From NCBI RefSeq assembly GCF_000236035.1, contig NZ_JH393257.1, positions 1,899,954 to 1,963,953 of the forward strand: DNA of 64,000 nt, read 5' to 3'. This document shows, piece after piece, positions 51,925 through 61,989 of the stretch; position 1 is the first letter of the stretch; each line of letters starts with the position of its first letter. The notes beneath the pieces are model-generated. The model was given only the letters and a program-made list of their open reading frames with translations. It was not told where the DNA came from and made no database searches. Made by a program: the position numbers and the translations under genes. This DNA is from Vreelandella boliviensis LC1 (lineage in GTDB: Bacteria; Pseudomonadota; Gammaproteobacteria; Pseudomonadales; Halomonadaceae).

Positions 51925-53216
51925 CCGAACTACTGATTTTTGTCGGCGGCCTGTTAGTACTGATGGCCATTGGTCTGCCTGTGGTTGTTTCTATTGGTGT
52001 TACCTCCTTTGTTGCCCTGTTGGTAACGGGTACCGGTGGGCTGCCCGTTGAGTTACTGCCGCTGCGCATGGTGCAAACACTCAATAACTTCACCCTGCTG
52101 GCGATACCGCTGTTTATTCTGGCTGCCAATATTATGAATATTGGCTCCACTACTACGCGGATTTTCGACTTTGCCACAGCGTTGGTGGGCTTTACCAAGG
52201 GCGGGCTTGGTCACGCTAACGTGGTGGCCAGCTCGATTTTTGCCACTATGTCAGGCACTGCCGTTGCCGATGCTGCAGGGCTTGGCAGTATTGAAATCAA
52301 AGCCATGAAAGAGCGTGGTTACGCGCTGGATTACTCCACCGGTATTACCGCCGCCTCCAGCGTTATTGGGCCGATTCTGCCGCCCAGCATCGCCTTGGTT
52401 GTTTACGGCTGGCTGGCCAATGTCAGCATTGGCGGGCTGTTTATGGCAGGGTTGCTGCCAGGTATTTTGATGGCACTGCTGCTGATGGGGATGACCGTCC
52501 TCTTGGCCACCACAGGCAAGGTGGTGATGCCCAAACCCACACCCTTTGATGCCTGCGAAGTCGCCCGCACCGGTAAACGCGCCATCTTGCCGTTAATGAT
52601 GCCCGCGATAATCGTCGGCGGGATTTGGGGAGGCTTCTTCACACCCACCGAAGCGGGCGCCATTGCCTCGCTCTACGCGGTGATTCTAGGTGGCCTGATC
52701 TACCGTGATTTGAACTGGCGGGATCTATACAGCGCCTTCCGCCGCACCCTGATGTTCAGTGCGGTGATCCTGCTGATTATTGCGGTCTCCAGCTTCTACG
52801 GCTGGATTCTGGTGCGCATGGGCATTCCCCAAGCGTTGGCGGGTCAGGTGGCCAGCATCGATATGCCCATGTTTGCACTGCTGCTCTGCTTTGCGCTGTT
52901 CTTCCTGTTAATCGGCTGCTTTATGTCGGTGATTGAAAGCATCCTGATTTTCACCCCGATTGTGGTGCCTGCTGCGCTAAGTGCCGGATTAGATCCGGTT
53001 CATTTTGGCATCGTGATGGTGATCACGCTTTCGGTGGGGGTCATTACGCCGCCCTTTGGCACGGTGCTGTTCCTGATGGTCGGGATCACGCGATTGCGCT
53101 ACGGTCAGGTAGTCACGGCGATCATGCCGTTCTTACTGCCGATTATTGCCACTATTTTACTGCTTATAGCCGTGCCAGGCTTGGCGACCTGGCTGCCAGA
53201 TATCATGGGATATTGA
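51921..53216 (+). CDS. TRAP transporter large membrane subunit, DctM family (system 3)
   Basis: 431 aa, about 12 helices. TLNNFTLLAIPLFILAANIMN, ATMSGTAVADAAGLGSIEIKAM, IGPILPPSIALVVYG and LSVGVITPPFGTVLF are the standard DctM motifs. Its last 14 bp overlap the convergent FAD-dehydrogenase gene, an unusually tight arrangement. Confidence 0.93.
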   Translation: MTELLIFVGGLLVLMAIGLPVVVSIGVTSFVALLVTGTGGLPVELLPLRMVQTLNNFTLLAIPLFILAANIMNIGSTTTRIFDFATALVGFTKGGLGHANVVASSIFATMSGTAVADAAGLGSIEIKAMKERGYALDYSTGITAASSVIGPILPPSIALVVYGWLANVSIGGLFMAGLLPGILMALLLMGMTVLLATTGKVVMPKPTPFDACEVARTGKRAILPLMMPAIIVGGIWGGFFTPTEAGAIASLYAVILGGLIYRDLNWRDLYSAFRRTLMFSAVILLIIAVSSFYGWILVRMGIPQALAGQVASIDMPMFALLLCFALFFLLIGCFMSVIESILIFTPIVVPAALSAGLDPVHFGIVMVITLSVGVITPPFGTVLFLMVGITRLRYGQVVTAIMPFLLPIIATILLLIAVPGLATWLPDIMGY

Positions 53217-54660
53217 TCATCGCCTTTGCCTGCTGGGGAGGCCCAGCAGGCAAAATCCTGCCTGGATTCATTAGCCCCTTGGGGTCGAACAGTGCCTTAA
53301 CACCGCTGACCATCTCTCGCTCAATCGGCGATAGCCGCGCCAGGTAGGGTGCCTGCTTGGTGCGGCCAATGCCGTGCTCGGCGCTGATGCTGCCGTGAAA
53401 ATCGTCAAGCACTTCAAAAAGCAGCTCTTCCAAGTCGTGCAGGTGAGCTTTCTTATCGCTATCCGCCACTGTAGTGGGAGGCAGTATATTGAAGTGCAGA
53501 TTGCCGTCGCCCACATGCCCGTAGGCAATAATTTCGCACGCAGGTGACGCCGCCATGACCACCTCGCTTGCCCGGGCAACGAAGTCGGGTATCGCCGAGA
53601 TGGGCACCGAAATATCGGTGCGCAGGTGCTCGCCGCGCCGCCGCTGGCCTTCCAACATGCTCTCGCGGAACTGCCACAGCTGAGCGGACTGGGTGTCGCT
53701 GGATGCCAGAGCACCATCCAGCACCAGCTCACGCGCCATACCGGTTTCCAGCAGCGCTTCCAACATCGAACCCAGATCCACCGGCCCCGTGGCAGCAACT
53801 TCCATCAACACGTACCAGGGGTAGGCGTCTTCCATCGGGTCGCGTAGCTCAGAAGTTGCTTCGATCGCGAGCTCGATACAACGGCGGGGAATCAGCTCGA
53901 AAGCCGTCAGCAAATCGCAGCACTCCCGGCGTGCCAAACCGTACAGATCAATCACCGCCTGAACGGAGGGCAGGCCGAGCAGGGCGGTACGGTTCTGGGT
54001 AGGGCGCGTCGCGAGCTTTAACACCGCACCGGTGACGATGCCTAGAGTGCCTTCGCTGCCCAGAAAAAGTTGCTGAAGGTCGTAACCGCGGTTGTCTTTA
54101 TGCAAGGCATTAAGGCTCTCCCAAACGCGTCCGTCGGGCAGTACCACTTCAAGGCCCAGCACCAGCTCGCGCATCATGCCGTAGCGCAGCACGTTAAGCC
54201 CGCCCGCATTGGTGGCGATATTGCCACCTATCTGGCAACTGCCTTGAGCCCCCAGCGAGAGCGGGAAGTCGCAGTCATGATCAAAGGCGGCCAACTTAAC
54301 GTTTTCAAGGATGCAGCCAGCGTCTACGGTAATGGTGAAGTTAACTGGATCAATGGCGCGCACGCTGTTTAAGCGCTCTAAACTGATCACCAGTTCTTGA
54401 CCGTTTGCGTCGGGTAGTGCCCCGGCCACCAAGCCGCTATGACCCCCCTGGGGCGTCATAGCGATTCCTTGTTCGTAGCAACGCTTTACCACCTCGGCGA
54501 CTTCTTCCGTGTTAGCCGGGCGGGCTACCGCCAACGGCGTGCCTAATGTATCGCCCGCCCAGTCGCGGATGTAGCGTGCCATGGCGTCTGGCTTGCGAAC
54601 TAAACCGTGCTCGCCGAGCAGGCTGGTTAGTTGATCGAGAAAAGTGTGGGTTTCTGTCAT
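53203..54660 (-). CDS. FAD-linked 2-hydroxyacid dehydrogenase (GlcD/D2HGDH-like)
   Basis: 485 aa. FAD-binding PCMH domain about residues 35-215 (MTPQGGHSGLVAGALPDANGQELVISLERLN, NIATNAGGLNVLRYG) and C-terminal FAD-oxidase domain with AYGHVGDGNLHFNI and SISAEHGIGRTKQAPYLARLSP. Members oxidise D-2-hydroxy acids such as D-lactate, glycolate or D-2-hydroxyglutarate with a quinone or flavoprotein acceptor. It starts downstream of the FAH-fold gene in the same direction and may belong to the sugar-acid operon, or serve the convergent TRAP system. Confidence 0.9.
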   Translation of the reverse strand: MTETHTFLDQLTSLLGEHGLVRKPDAMARYIRDWAGDTLGTPLAVARPANTEEVAEVVKRCYEQGIAMTPQGGHSGLVAGALPDANGQELVISLERLNSVRAIDPVNFTITVDAGCILENVKLAAFDHDCDFPLSLGAQGSCQIGGNIATNAGGLNVLRYGMMRELVLGLEVVLPDGRVWESLNALHKDNRGYDLQQLFLGSEGTLGIVTGAVLKLATRPTQNRTALLGLPSVQAVIDLYGLARRECCDLLTAFELIPRRCIELAIEATSELRDPMEDAYPWYVLMEVAATGPVDLGSMLEALLETGMARELVLDGALASSDTQSAQLWQFRESMLEGQRRRGEHLRTDISVPISAIPDFVARASEVVMAASPACEIIAYGHVGDGNLHFNILPPTTVADSDKKAHLHDLEELLFEVLDDFHGSISAEHGIGRTKQAPYLARLSPIEREMVSGVKALFDPKGLMNPGRILPAGPPQQAKAMINIP

Positions 54661-54687
54661 TCAGCGGCTTCCTGTTAACCTATCCCG

Positions 54688-55872
54688 TCACCCTGCATTA
54701 CGACGCGCTAGATGGCGCATCAGTTCGCGAATACCGTAAGTCCAGGGGGATAACTGATCGCTTCTGCCAACTGGGTTGACCAAGGCGCCCAGGGCGGGCG
54801 TGGCGATGGAGACACGATCATTGAGGTGATGGGTAAAGCCCTGACCTACACCGTCGCGATCTTGAATGGGCGAGAACATGGTGCCGAGGAACAGCATAAA
54901 ACCGTCCGGGTATTGGTGGTGGTCGCCGATGGTTTGGCTTACCAAGTCCAGCGGGTCGCGGCTGATCTCACGCATATCGCTTTCGCCCTGGAGTAGGAAG
55001 TCATCATCCTCACCCTCAATACGCAGCGACACCTGGCAGTTGCGCACACTGTCGATATCGAAGTGATCATCGAACAGTCGAATGAACGGGCCAATGGAAC
55101 AGGAGGCATTGTTGTCTTTCGCCTTACCCAACAGCAAAGCGCTGCGCCCTTCAACGTCCCGTAGGTTTACGTCGTTGCCCAGAGTAGCACCGCGCACATG
55201 GCCGTGGCTGTCGACTGCCAGGACAATTTCCGGCTCGGGGTTATTCCACTTTGAAGACGGGTGTAAACCTACCGGTGTGCCAAAGCCTACTGATGACAGC
55301 GGCTGGGCCTTGGTAAATACCTCCGCATCGGGGCCTATGCCGACTTCCATATACTGCGACCAGCCACCGCGTGCCTGAAGGGCTTTTTTAAGCGACATCG
55401 CTTCTTCAGAACCGGGCGCGATTTTTGAAAGATCGGTGCCAATCAGCGCCTGTAAGTCGTTGCGCAGCTCTACGGCTCGTGCCGGGTCGCCGCCCGCTTG
55501 TTCCTCGATCACCCGCTCTAAAAGGCTGACAGCGAAGGTGACGCCACATGCTTTAACAGCCTGAACATCACAAGGAGCGAGTAAGTAGGGAGCTTGCGGT
55601 GGAGACGTTTGAGAGTTCGCTAGTAGCGCCTCAATACCGCACAGATTGGAACCATCTCCACGCCGCACTACCTCCAGTATATCGTCGCGTTCCAGTAGGT
55701 CAGCCATAGTGGGGCCGAACTCGGTGATGTCGATAACCTGGCCGTTTTTTACGGTCACCAGCGCGGGGCCGGGGTGCGTGCCATCCAGCCATACGCGCCC
55801 AACTAGCAGCGCGTTATCCAGGTCATCGGGGAGAGAATCATTCAGGGACAGTGGTTGCATAGGTGTTTTCAT
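54688..55872 (-). CDS. Fumarylacetoacetate hydrolase-fold protein, probable 2-keto-3-deoxy-sugar-acid dehydratase
   Basis: 394 aa from ATG 55872 (GGGAGAG at 8 bp; a longer frame begins at 55941). The FAH fold shows in KACGVTFAVSLLERVIEEQAGGD, PSSKWNNPEPEIVLAVDSHGHVRGATLGNDVNLRDVEGRSALLLGKAKD and NNASCSIGP. Relatives with this longer N-terminal domain dehydrate 2-keto-3-deoxy-pentonates to 2-oxoglutarate semialdehyde. The dehydratase, semialdehyde dehydrogenase and sugar dehydrogenase needed around such a step are all encoded nearby. Confidence 0.8.
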   Translation of the reverse strand: MKTPMQPLSLNDSLPDDLDNALLVGRVWLDGTHPGPALVTVKNGQVIDITEFGPTMADLLERDDILEVVRRGDGSNLCGIEALLANSQTSPPQAPYLLAPCDVQAVKACGVTFAVSLLERVIEEQAGGDPARAVELRNDLQALIGTDLSKIAPGSEEAMSLKKALQARGGWSQYMEVGIGPDAEVFTKAQPLSSVGFGTPVGLHPSSKWNNPEPEIVLAVDSHGHVRGATLGNDVNLRDVEGRSALLLGKAKDNNASCSIGPFIRLFDDHFDIDSVRNCQVSLRIEGEDDDFLLQGESDMREISRDPLDLVSQTIGDHHQYPDGFMLFLGTMFSPIQDRDGVGQGFTHHLNDRVSIATPALGALVNPVGRSDQLSPWTYGIRELMRHLARRNAG

Positions 55873-56023
55873 ATCGTTAGCTCTCCCGACAGCCGTTGGC
55901 CAGCGAGGAGACATTAAAGGAAACTGGAGCGCTTGGTTCACCCCGTTACCTCTGCCGCCAAGTAATCACGGCAGGAGAGGTAAGGGGTGAGGCATGTTTT
56001 TCAACGCAAAAGTAGATAGGTGC

Positions 56024-57100
56024 TTACTCGGTCATTGATGATTCAGCAATGCGCTGGAATTCCTCCACTAAATCTTCACCAATGCGCGGGGCCCACTCTT
56101 CGTAAACCGGCCGCACGGCTTCCTGGAAAGCGGCAATCTGCTCGTCATCAAGACGGGTGATTTGCATGCCGCGCTCTTCAAGTTGATCCCGCGCCCAGTC
56201 GTCGTACTCGCTGGAAAGCTGGATTTCATAATCCGCTGCTTGCAGCGCGGCTTCCTGTACAAGCTCTTGGTACTCGGGGTCGAGGCGATCCCAGGTACGC
56301 TGAGAAATCATCTTGATAAAGGGTGTGTAGACGTGGCGGGTTTCAGAGCCGTAGTCCTGCACTTCATGGAAGTTGGAGGTCAAAATGGTGCTCCAGGGAT
56401 TTTCCTGGCCATCGACAACGCCCTGTTCCATGGCGGAGAAGAGCTCACCAAATGCCATCGGAGTCGGGTTGGCGCCCAGTGCTTCCCAAATAGCCAGATG
56501 CACCGGGTTTTCCATGGTGCGAATCGACAGGCCACGAACGTCTAGGCCCGCCACATCCTCTGGAGAGGAGACTTCCCGGGCGCTATTGGAGAGCTGACGG
56601 AAGCCATTTTCAGAGAACGCCAGGGCTTTCAGGCCGGTGCCATCGAACGCGTCGAGCATTTGCTGAGCAGCATCGCTACGCATGGCCTCGATAGCCGCTT
56701 CACGGGTAGGTAGCAAGAAGGGGAGGTCGAAAACCGCCAACTCTCCAACGTAGCCGGTAGCAGGGGAAGACGACGGGTAAGTCATATCCAGCGTACCGGT
56801 CTGCAGCATTTCCATCATCTGCACGTCGTCGCCAAGCTGGCTGTTAGGAAAGATATTAACGCTGATTCGCCCTTCGCTGCGCTGGTCAAGAATATCCGCG
56901 AAGTACTGGCTAGAGATGTACTGGGGTGAGCTTTCCGCTAAGCCCAGCCCCATGCGCAGGGTGACTTTGCCGTGGTCACCCACGGTGCCGCCATCAATCT
57001 CTGGCGGATCGGAAAGATCAGGCGTTTGCGCGTAGGCGATACCTGAGCTGAGCAGCGTAGCGCCGGTCATTAATAGGGTGCGTTTCCAAAGATGGTGCAT
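56024..57100 (-). CDS. Orphan TRAP substrate-binding protein, DctP family
   Basis: 358 aa from ATG 57100 (AGGAG 10 bp upstream; a GTG at 57109 abuts it). Signal peptide to about residue 25 (GIAYA). VNIFPNSQLGDDVQMMEMLQTG, LDVRGLSIRTMENPVHLAIWEALGANPTPMAFGELFSAMEQGVVDGQENP are clear DctP features; the DVRGLSIR arginines lie in the carboxylate site. No DctQ/DctM genes are adjacent; the FAH-fold gene is next (151 bp). It may share membrane subunits with another system or serve sugar-acid uptake. Confidence 0.9.
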   Translation of the reverse strand: MHHLWKRTLLMTGATLLSSGIAYAQTPDLSDPPEIDGGTVGDHGKVTLRMGLGLAESSPQYISSQYFADILDQRSEGRISVNIFPNSQLGDDVQMMEMLQTGTLDMTYPSSSPATGYVGELAVFDLPFLLPTREAAIEAMRSDAAQQMLDAFDGTGLKALAFSENGFRQLSNSAREVSSPEDVAGLDVRGLSIRTMENPVHLAIWEALGANPTPMAFGELFSAMEQGVVDGQENPWSTILTSNFHEVQDYGSETRHVYTPFIKMISQRTWDRLDPEYQELVQEAALQAADYEIQLSSEYDDWARDQLEERGMQITRLDDEQIAAFQEAVRPVYEEWAPRIGEDLVEEFQRIAESSMTE

Positions 57101-57430
57101 AGTCGTCACTCTCCTGGCGTGCTACAGACTGCTTCGCTAAGGGCGTCTTCCAAGCGAGCTGCAGCGTGGTTAGTTGTTGTTGTGTGTAAGCGGCACTCGC
57201 TTATTTAAGGTGTAAGCGCCGCAACCCTTAGATGAATGTCTAACGTTTTCTATATATGTTCAACATATACTTTTGTATGTATCGACGTCGTGGGTAAGAA
57301 AGCGTACCGTCATGGCGACTCTCCCCTACACTTTAGGGAGCTTACTTAATCGATAATGTTGGTGGGGCGGTTTCAGTGCCTAAAGCGCGCCTACTAACTT
57401 TTATATTTACTTTAGGCGTGGAGCGGAACC
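57101..57430. other. Divergent intergenic region with palindromic operator
   Basis: 330 bp between the orphan binding protein and the dehydratase gene, divergent on both sides. It contains the 17 bp palindrome at 57253-57269 and AT-rich promoter-like sequence. No gene seen. Confidence 0.6.
57253..57269. promoter_or_regulatory. 17 bp perfect palindrome, candidate GntR/FadR-type operator
   Basis: TATATGTTCAACATATA is a perfect palindrome around a central C. The GT..AC core agrees with sites of FadR-subfamily GntR regulators, and such a regulator is encoded in the same cluster (60226-60996). It would control both the orphan binding protein operon and the dehydratase operon. Confidence 0.6.
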
Positions 57431-59233
57431 ATGGCCAATTTTCAGCAAATAACGCCTGAGCAGTTGCGTTCACGTTACTGGTTCGATAACCCTGATCACC
57501 CCGGAACCACGGCGCTGTGCATCGAGCGCTACCTTAATTACGGCATGACGCTGGATGAGCTGACCAGTGGTAAACCGATTATTGGTATTTGCCAGTCTGG
57601 CTCTGATTTAACCCCGTGCAATCGCCACCACATTGACCTGGTTAAACGGGTTAAAGACGGCATTCGTGCTGCAGGCGGCGTGCCGTTTGAATTTCCCATG
57701 CATCCCATCCATGAGAACGTTCGGCGCCCCACCGCCGCGCTGGATCGTAACCTTGCTTACTTGGGCATCGTCGAAGTCCTGCACGGCTACCCGTTAGACG
57801 GTGTGGTGCTAACGACTGGCTGCGATAAAACCACGCCCGCGGCGCTAATGGCGGCGGCAACGGTGAATATCCCGGCGATAGTGCTTTCCGGCGGGCCGAT
57901 GCTCAACGGCTGGCGCGGTGCCGAGCGGGTCGGCTCGGGTACGATTATTTGGGAGCTGCGCAAGCGACTGGCGGCGGGGGATATCGACTACGCAGAGTTC
58001 CTTTCCAGGGCTAGTGACTCGGCACCCTCGATAGGCCACTGCAACACCATGGGCACTGCTTCCACCATGAACTCCATGGCGGAAGTGCTGGGTATGAGCC
58101 TGCCTGGTTCGGCGGTGATTCCCGCGCCCTACAAAGAACGCGCGATGGTGGCTTACGACACCGGCACGCGAATTGTCGATATGGTCTGGGAGGATGTCAG
58201 ACCGCTGGATATCCTGACCCGGGAAGCATTTGAAAACGCCATTGTGGCGTGCTCCGCGCTTGGCGGCTCCTCTAATGCCCCTGTTCACATTAATGCTATT
58301 GCCCGTCATGCGGGCATTGAACTGGATAACGACGACTGGCAGCGGCTGGGCCATCAGATTCCGCTGCTGGCCAACGTGATGCCTGCCGGTGCCTTTCTGT
58401 GCGAAGAGTTTTACCGTGCCGGGGGCGTTCCGGCGATCCTCCATGAGCTACACACCGCCGGTAAGCTGCACGGCGGCGCGCTAACGGTCAATGGCCGCTC
58501 CATAGGCGACAACCTTCAGGGCCGCGAAACCCAGGATACCGATGTAATTTGTCGCTACGCCGACCCGCTTGTCGAGCATGCAGGCTTCCTCAATCTCAAG
58601 GGCAATCTATTCGACTCGGCGCTGATGAAAACCAGCGTGATCTCGCGAGATTTCCGCGAGCGCTTCCTGAATGACCCCAACGACCCGGAAGCCTTTGAGG
58701 GCAAAGTCGTGGTGTTTGATGGCTCCGAGGATTACCACGCCCGCATTGATGACCCAGCGCTGAACATTGATGCCCGAACCATTCTGGTCATGCGCGGCGC
58801 AGGCCCCGTAGGCCACCCTGGTGGTGCGGAAGTGGTCAATATGCAGCCGCCGGAAGCGCTGATCAAACAGGGCATCGAATCGCTGCCCTGCCTGGGCGAT
58901 GGCCGTCAGTCGGGTACTTCCGGCTCGCCGTCGATTCTCAATGCCTCCCCGGAAGCCGCTACCGGTGGTGGCTTGGCGTTGCTGGAGAGTGGCGACCGGC
59001 TGCGGGTCGATCTCAAACGCGGCGAAGTACAGCTGCTGATTGACGACAGTGAACTGGTAGCGCGCCGCGAGCGCTTGGCCCAGCAGGGCGGCTACCGCTA
59101 CCCTGGCCACCAGACGCCCTGGCAGGAGATCCAGCGCAGCATGGTCGAACCGCTGGATCGCGGTATGACCTTGGAGCCCGCCTCCAAATACCGCGATGTG
59201 GCTCGCCAGCATCCGCCCAGAGATAATCATTAA
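57431..59233 (+). CDS. IlvD/Edd-family sugar-acid dehydratase (arabonate/xylonate dehydratase-like)
   Basis: 600 aa. Fe-S cluster and Mg-site motifs of the family: [32 protein letters not shown] and [27 protein letters not shown], and a C-terminal domain with [47 protein letters not shown]. The N-terminal [28 protein letters not shown] matches pentonate dehydratases rather than IlvD. It removes water from L-arabonate or D-xylonate type acids. First gene of a four-gene plus-strand operon. Confidence 0.9.
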   Translation: MANFQQITPEQLRSRYWFDNPDHPGTTALCIERYLNYGMTLDELTSGKPIIGICQSGSDLTPCNRHHIDLVKRVKDGIRAAGGVPFEFPMHPIHENVRRPTAALDRNLAYLGIVEVLHGYPLDGVVLTTGCDKTTPAALMAAATVNIPAIVLSGGPMLNGWRGAERVGSGTIIWELRKRLAAGDIDYAEFLSRASDSAPSIGHCNTMGTASTMNSMAEVLGMSLPGSAVIPAPYKERAMVAYDTGTRIVDMVWEDVRPLDILTREAFENAIVACSALGGSSNAPVHINAIARHAGIELDNDDWQRLGHQIPLLANVMPAGAFLCEEFYRAGGVPAILHELHTAGKLHGGALTVNGRSIGDNLQGRETQDTDVICRYADPLVEHAGFLNLKGNLFDSALMKTSVISRDFRERFLNDPNDPEAFEGKVVVFDGSEDYHARIDDPALNIDARTILVMRGAGPVGHPGGAEVVNMQPPEALIKQGIESLPCLGDGRQSGTSGSPSILNASPEAATGGGLALLESGDRLRVDLKRGEVQLLIDDSELVARRERLAQQGGYRYPGHQTPWQEIQRSMVEPLDRGMTLEPASKYRDVARQHPPRDNH

Positions 59234-59249
59234 AGGGGCAAACACTAAA

Positions 59250-60194
59250 ATGAGCCGTTGGAGCACCTTGTCTCATCGCCAGCAGGGCCTGCTGTTGACC
59301 GCGGGGGGCGCGATCATCATGGCGCCGGATGCCCTGCTGATCAAAGTAGCCGACCTGCCCGATGCAGAAATTTTGATGTGGCGTGGCTTTCTTTCAGGGT
59401 TAGGTTTTCTGCTGATCGCCCTGCTGCGCTATGGGCGTGGCACGCTGGCAGCCTACCGTCGCTGTGGCTGGACGGGTATCGCCGTGGCGCTGCTGTTCAG
59501 CCTCACCACCTGTGGTTTCGTGCTGGGCAATCAGTACACCAAGGCGGGCAACGTACTGATGATACTGGCCAGTTCGCCTCTTATCGCTGCTGTGCTTTCC
59601 TGGATCATCCTCAAAGAGCGCCTGCCCAGGCGCACTTGGCTGGCGATAGTACTGTGTATGGCGGGTGTCGCCATGATCGCCCTCGATGACGCGGGCGCAG
59701 GTTCTTGGATCGGCAACGCTTTCGCCTTGATGGCGGCGACCACCCTGGCGATTAACTTCACCCTTTGCCGCACACGCCCAGGGGTGGATATGAGCCCCAT
59801 GCTGGTATTCAACGGCCTTATTGTGGGTAGCACTGCGGGGCTGTTTTGGCTGGCACGGAGCGAACCGAGCCTGCCCGCAGCAAATCAGCTTGCCGTGGTG
59901 ATCCTGCTCTGTCTGATTATTGTGCCCTGCGGCGTGACGTTGCTGCAGCGTGGGCCGCTGTATCTCCCGTCCGCTGAAGTAGGTTTGCTGATACTGCTGG
60001 AAGTGGTGATAGGCACGCTGCTGGCCTGGTGGATTCTGGCCGAACAGCCCGCGCCAATGGCCATGGTTGGCGGTGTTCTGGTGCTGGGCACACTGGGTGC
60101 TAAAGGCCTCTATGAACGGCGGCTGGAACTGAAACAGCGGGCGGGGCTCGATGCTACGCCGTCGATAACAGTCGACCGGTCAAGTACGGTATGA
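59250..60194 (+). CDS. EamA/DMT-family transporter
   Basis: 314 aa from ATG 59250 (AAAGGGG upstream; an earlier start at 59196 overlaps the dehydratase gene). Ten hydrophobic helices in two EamA repeats, with MWRGFLSGLGFLLIAL and LASSPLIAAVLSWIILKERLPRRTWLAIVLCMAGVAMIA typical of drug/metabolite transporters. It may move a sugar or acid intermediate; direction and substrate are unknown. It begins 16 bp after the dehydratase stop. Confidence 0.85.
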   Translation: MSRWSTLSHRQQGLLLTAGGAIIMAPDALLIKVADLPDAEILMWRGFLSGLGFLLIALLRYGRGTLAAYRRCGWTGIAVALLFSLTTCGFVLGNQYTKAGNVLMILASSPLIAAVLSWIILKERLPRRTWLAIVLCMAGVAMIALDDAGAGSWIGNAFALMAATTLAINFTLCRTRPGVDMSPMLVFNGLIVGSTAGLFWLARSEPSLPAANQLAVVILLCLIIVPCGVTLLQRGPLYLPSAEVGLLILLEVVIGTLLAWWILAEQPAPMAMVGGVLVLGTLGAKGLYERRLELKQRAGLDATPSITVDRSSTV

Positions 60195-60225
60195 TTGACA
60201 GGAATCGAAATAGGGTCTTATCGCA

Positions 60226-60996
60226 GTGACGTCATCTCCCAGTAAGCCAGCCGCTCGCCCAAGTATTGCCGAACATCTCGCCGAGGAGATCTTTGGTGGG
60301 CGCTATCACCCCGGTGACTTAGTGCCCCGGGAAATGGATCTATGCGAACGCTTTGCGATCAATCGCTCAGCGGTGCGCAGCGATCTTCGCCAACTGGTCG
60401 ATGCGGGGATTATTGAGCGGATTTCCGGTCATGGTTCCAAGGTGCGCGAATACTCAGAGTGGCATATTCTCGATGCCCAGGTGACCGACTGGTTAACCCG
60501 CTACGCAGCGCCCAACCCAGACATTCAGCGTGAAATCCTCGCCTTCCGCCTGGACGTTGAACCCTATGTGGCGATGACCGCCGCCAAGCGCGCCAAAGCG
60601 CGTGATTTGGTTGCTATCGAAGAGGCGTTTGAAGGGCTGGGGCAGAATCTGCGCAATGCCACCTGTGAAGAGGAACGACGGCTGCACAGCGAGTGCGATG
60701 TCGCCTTTCATGAAGCCATTTTTAAGGCGACCCACAATATCGTCTGGGCGCAGCTATCGCATATCCTGCGACCTTCCATCTACATGCTGATCTCCATGTC
60801 CAACGAGAACGCCCCGGATCCTGAAGAGAGCCTGGAGCGCCACCGCCAGCTGATGGAGAGCATTCGGCTGCGCCGCCCTCGGGAGGCATTTTTAGCCTCC
60901 CAAGCAGTGTTGGCGGGCACCGCCGCAGCGTTGGGGCTTGAGCACAGCGTCAGTTCATTAGGGCGCAGCGTTGAGTTGCCCCACACCACCCCCTGA
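60226..60996 (+). CDS. GntR-family regulator, FadR subfamily
   Basis: 256 aa with a GTG start. Winged helix-turn-helix about residues 12-75 (IAEHLAEEIFGGRYHPGDLVPREMDLCERFAINRSAVRSDLRQLVDAGIIERISGHGSKV) and a C-terminal all-helical FCD ligand domain with metal-binding histidines (HSECDVAFHEAIFKATHN). FadR-subfamily regulators respond to organic and sugar acids. It is likely the repressor acting at the palindrome 57253-57269. Confidence 0.9.
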   Translation: MTSSPSKPAARPSIAEHLAEEIFGGRYHPGDLVPREMDLCERFAINRSAVRSDLRQLVDAGIIERISGHGSKVREYSEWHILDAQVTDWLTRYAAPNPDIQREILAFRLDVEPYVAMTAAKRAKARDLVAIEEAFEGLGQNLRNATCEEERRLHSECDVAFHEAIFKATHNIVWAQLSHILRPSIYMLISMSNENAPDPEESLERHRQLMESIRLRRPREAFLASQAVLAGTAAALGLEHSVSSLGRSVELPHTTP

Positions 60997-61031
60997 CCCC
61001 ATTTTCAATGGTTAATAACAAAGGCAAGCGT

Positions 61032-61970
61032 ATGTCTGATTTCAGCTCTGACTTCAACCTCGGCTTAGTTGGCGTGGGCAAAATCGTCCGCGACCAGCAC
61101 CTTCCCGCGATAGCCGCCACCCCGAACTGCCATCTTGTCGCCACAGCGGATCCCTACGCCTCGCTGCCGCATCTACCCGACTATCAAAACCTGGAAGCGA
61201 TGCTCGACGCCCACCCTGAAATCAACGCTGTCTCAATCTGCACACCGACACATCTGCGCTACTCTCAGGCCCGGGTGGCGCTGATGCGTGGCAAGCACGT
61301 GCTGCTTGAAAAACCACCAGGGGCGACGTTAAGCGAAGTAGAGGACTTGATTGCCTGCGCTAAGCAACAGGACGTTAGCCTGTTTGCCGCCTGGCACTCG
61401 CGGTTTGCTCCCGGCGTGGCTCACGCACAGCAGTGGTTAGCCGAACGGCAGGTGCAGCGGGTAGAGATCGAGTGGAAGGAGGACGTGCGGGTATGGCACC
61501 CTGGCCAGGCGTGGATCTGGGAACCCGGCGGTATGGGCGTTTTCGACCCCGGTATTAATGCGCTGTCGATTGCCACCGCCATTTTGCCCCAACCCTTCTT
61601 TCTGCAACAGGCGCGGCTGCTGGTGCCGAGTAACGCTCAAACCCCGATTGCGGCGGATCTCTCCTTTACCGACCCGAAAGGCGCGGTGATTGAGGCGGCG
61701 TTTGACTTTCGTCAAAGCGGCCCGCCCACCTGGGATATGCATATCGACACCGATAACGGTCGCTTGAGTCTTACCCAGGGCGGCTGTCGTCTGATGATTG
61801 ACGATGAGCTGATCATCGACGCCGAAGAGCGCGAGTATCAGGGCCTCTACGCACGCTTTGCCGAGCTGATCGCCAACGGGCGCAGCGAGGTGGATGTAGC
61901 CCCGCTGCGCCAGGTCGCCGATGCGTTTCTATACGGTCATCGTGAAACCACCGACGCCTTCGTTGAGTAA
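61032..61970 (+). CDS. Gfo/Idh/MocA-family L-arabinose/D-galactose 1-dehydrogenase
   Basis: 312 aa from ATG 61032 (AAAGGC upstream; alternative ATG 61008). NAD(P) Rossmann motif GLVGVGKIVRDQHLPAIAATP, the Gfo/Idh EKPPGATL segment (catalytic Lys) and AWHSRFAPGVAHAQQWLAERQVQRVEIEWKEDVRVWHPGQAWIWEPGGMGVFDPGINALSI. These segments closely resemble the L-arabinose 1-dehydrogenase described in Azospirillum brasilense. It makes the aldonolactone that feeds the dehydratase route. A lactonase gene was not seen. Confidence 0.88.
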   Translation: MSDFSSDFNLGLVGVGKIVRDQHLPAIAATPNCHLVATADPYASLPHLPDYQNLEAMLDAHPEINAVSICTPTHLRYSQARVALMRGKHVLLEKPPGATLSEVEDLIACAKQQDVSLFAAWHSRFAPGVAHAQQWLAERQVQRVEIEWKEDVRVWHPGQAWIWEPGGMGVFDPGINALSIATAILPQPFFLQQARLLVPSNAQTPIAADLSFTDPKGAVIEAAFDFRQSGPPTWDMHIDTDNGRLSLTQGGCRLMIDDELIIDAEEREYQGLYARFAELIANGRSEVDVAPLRQVADAFLYGHRETTDAFVE

Positions 61971-61989
61971 CGTCTCAAGTGACGGTCGT

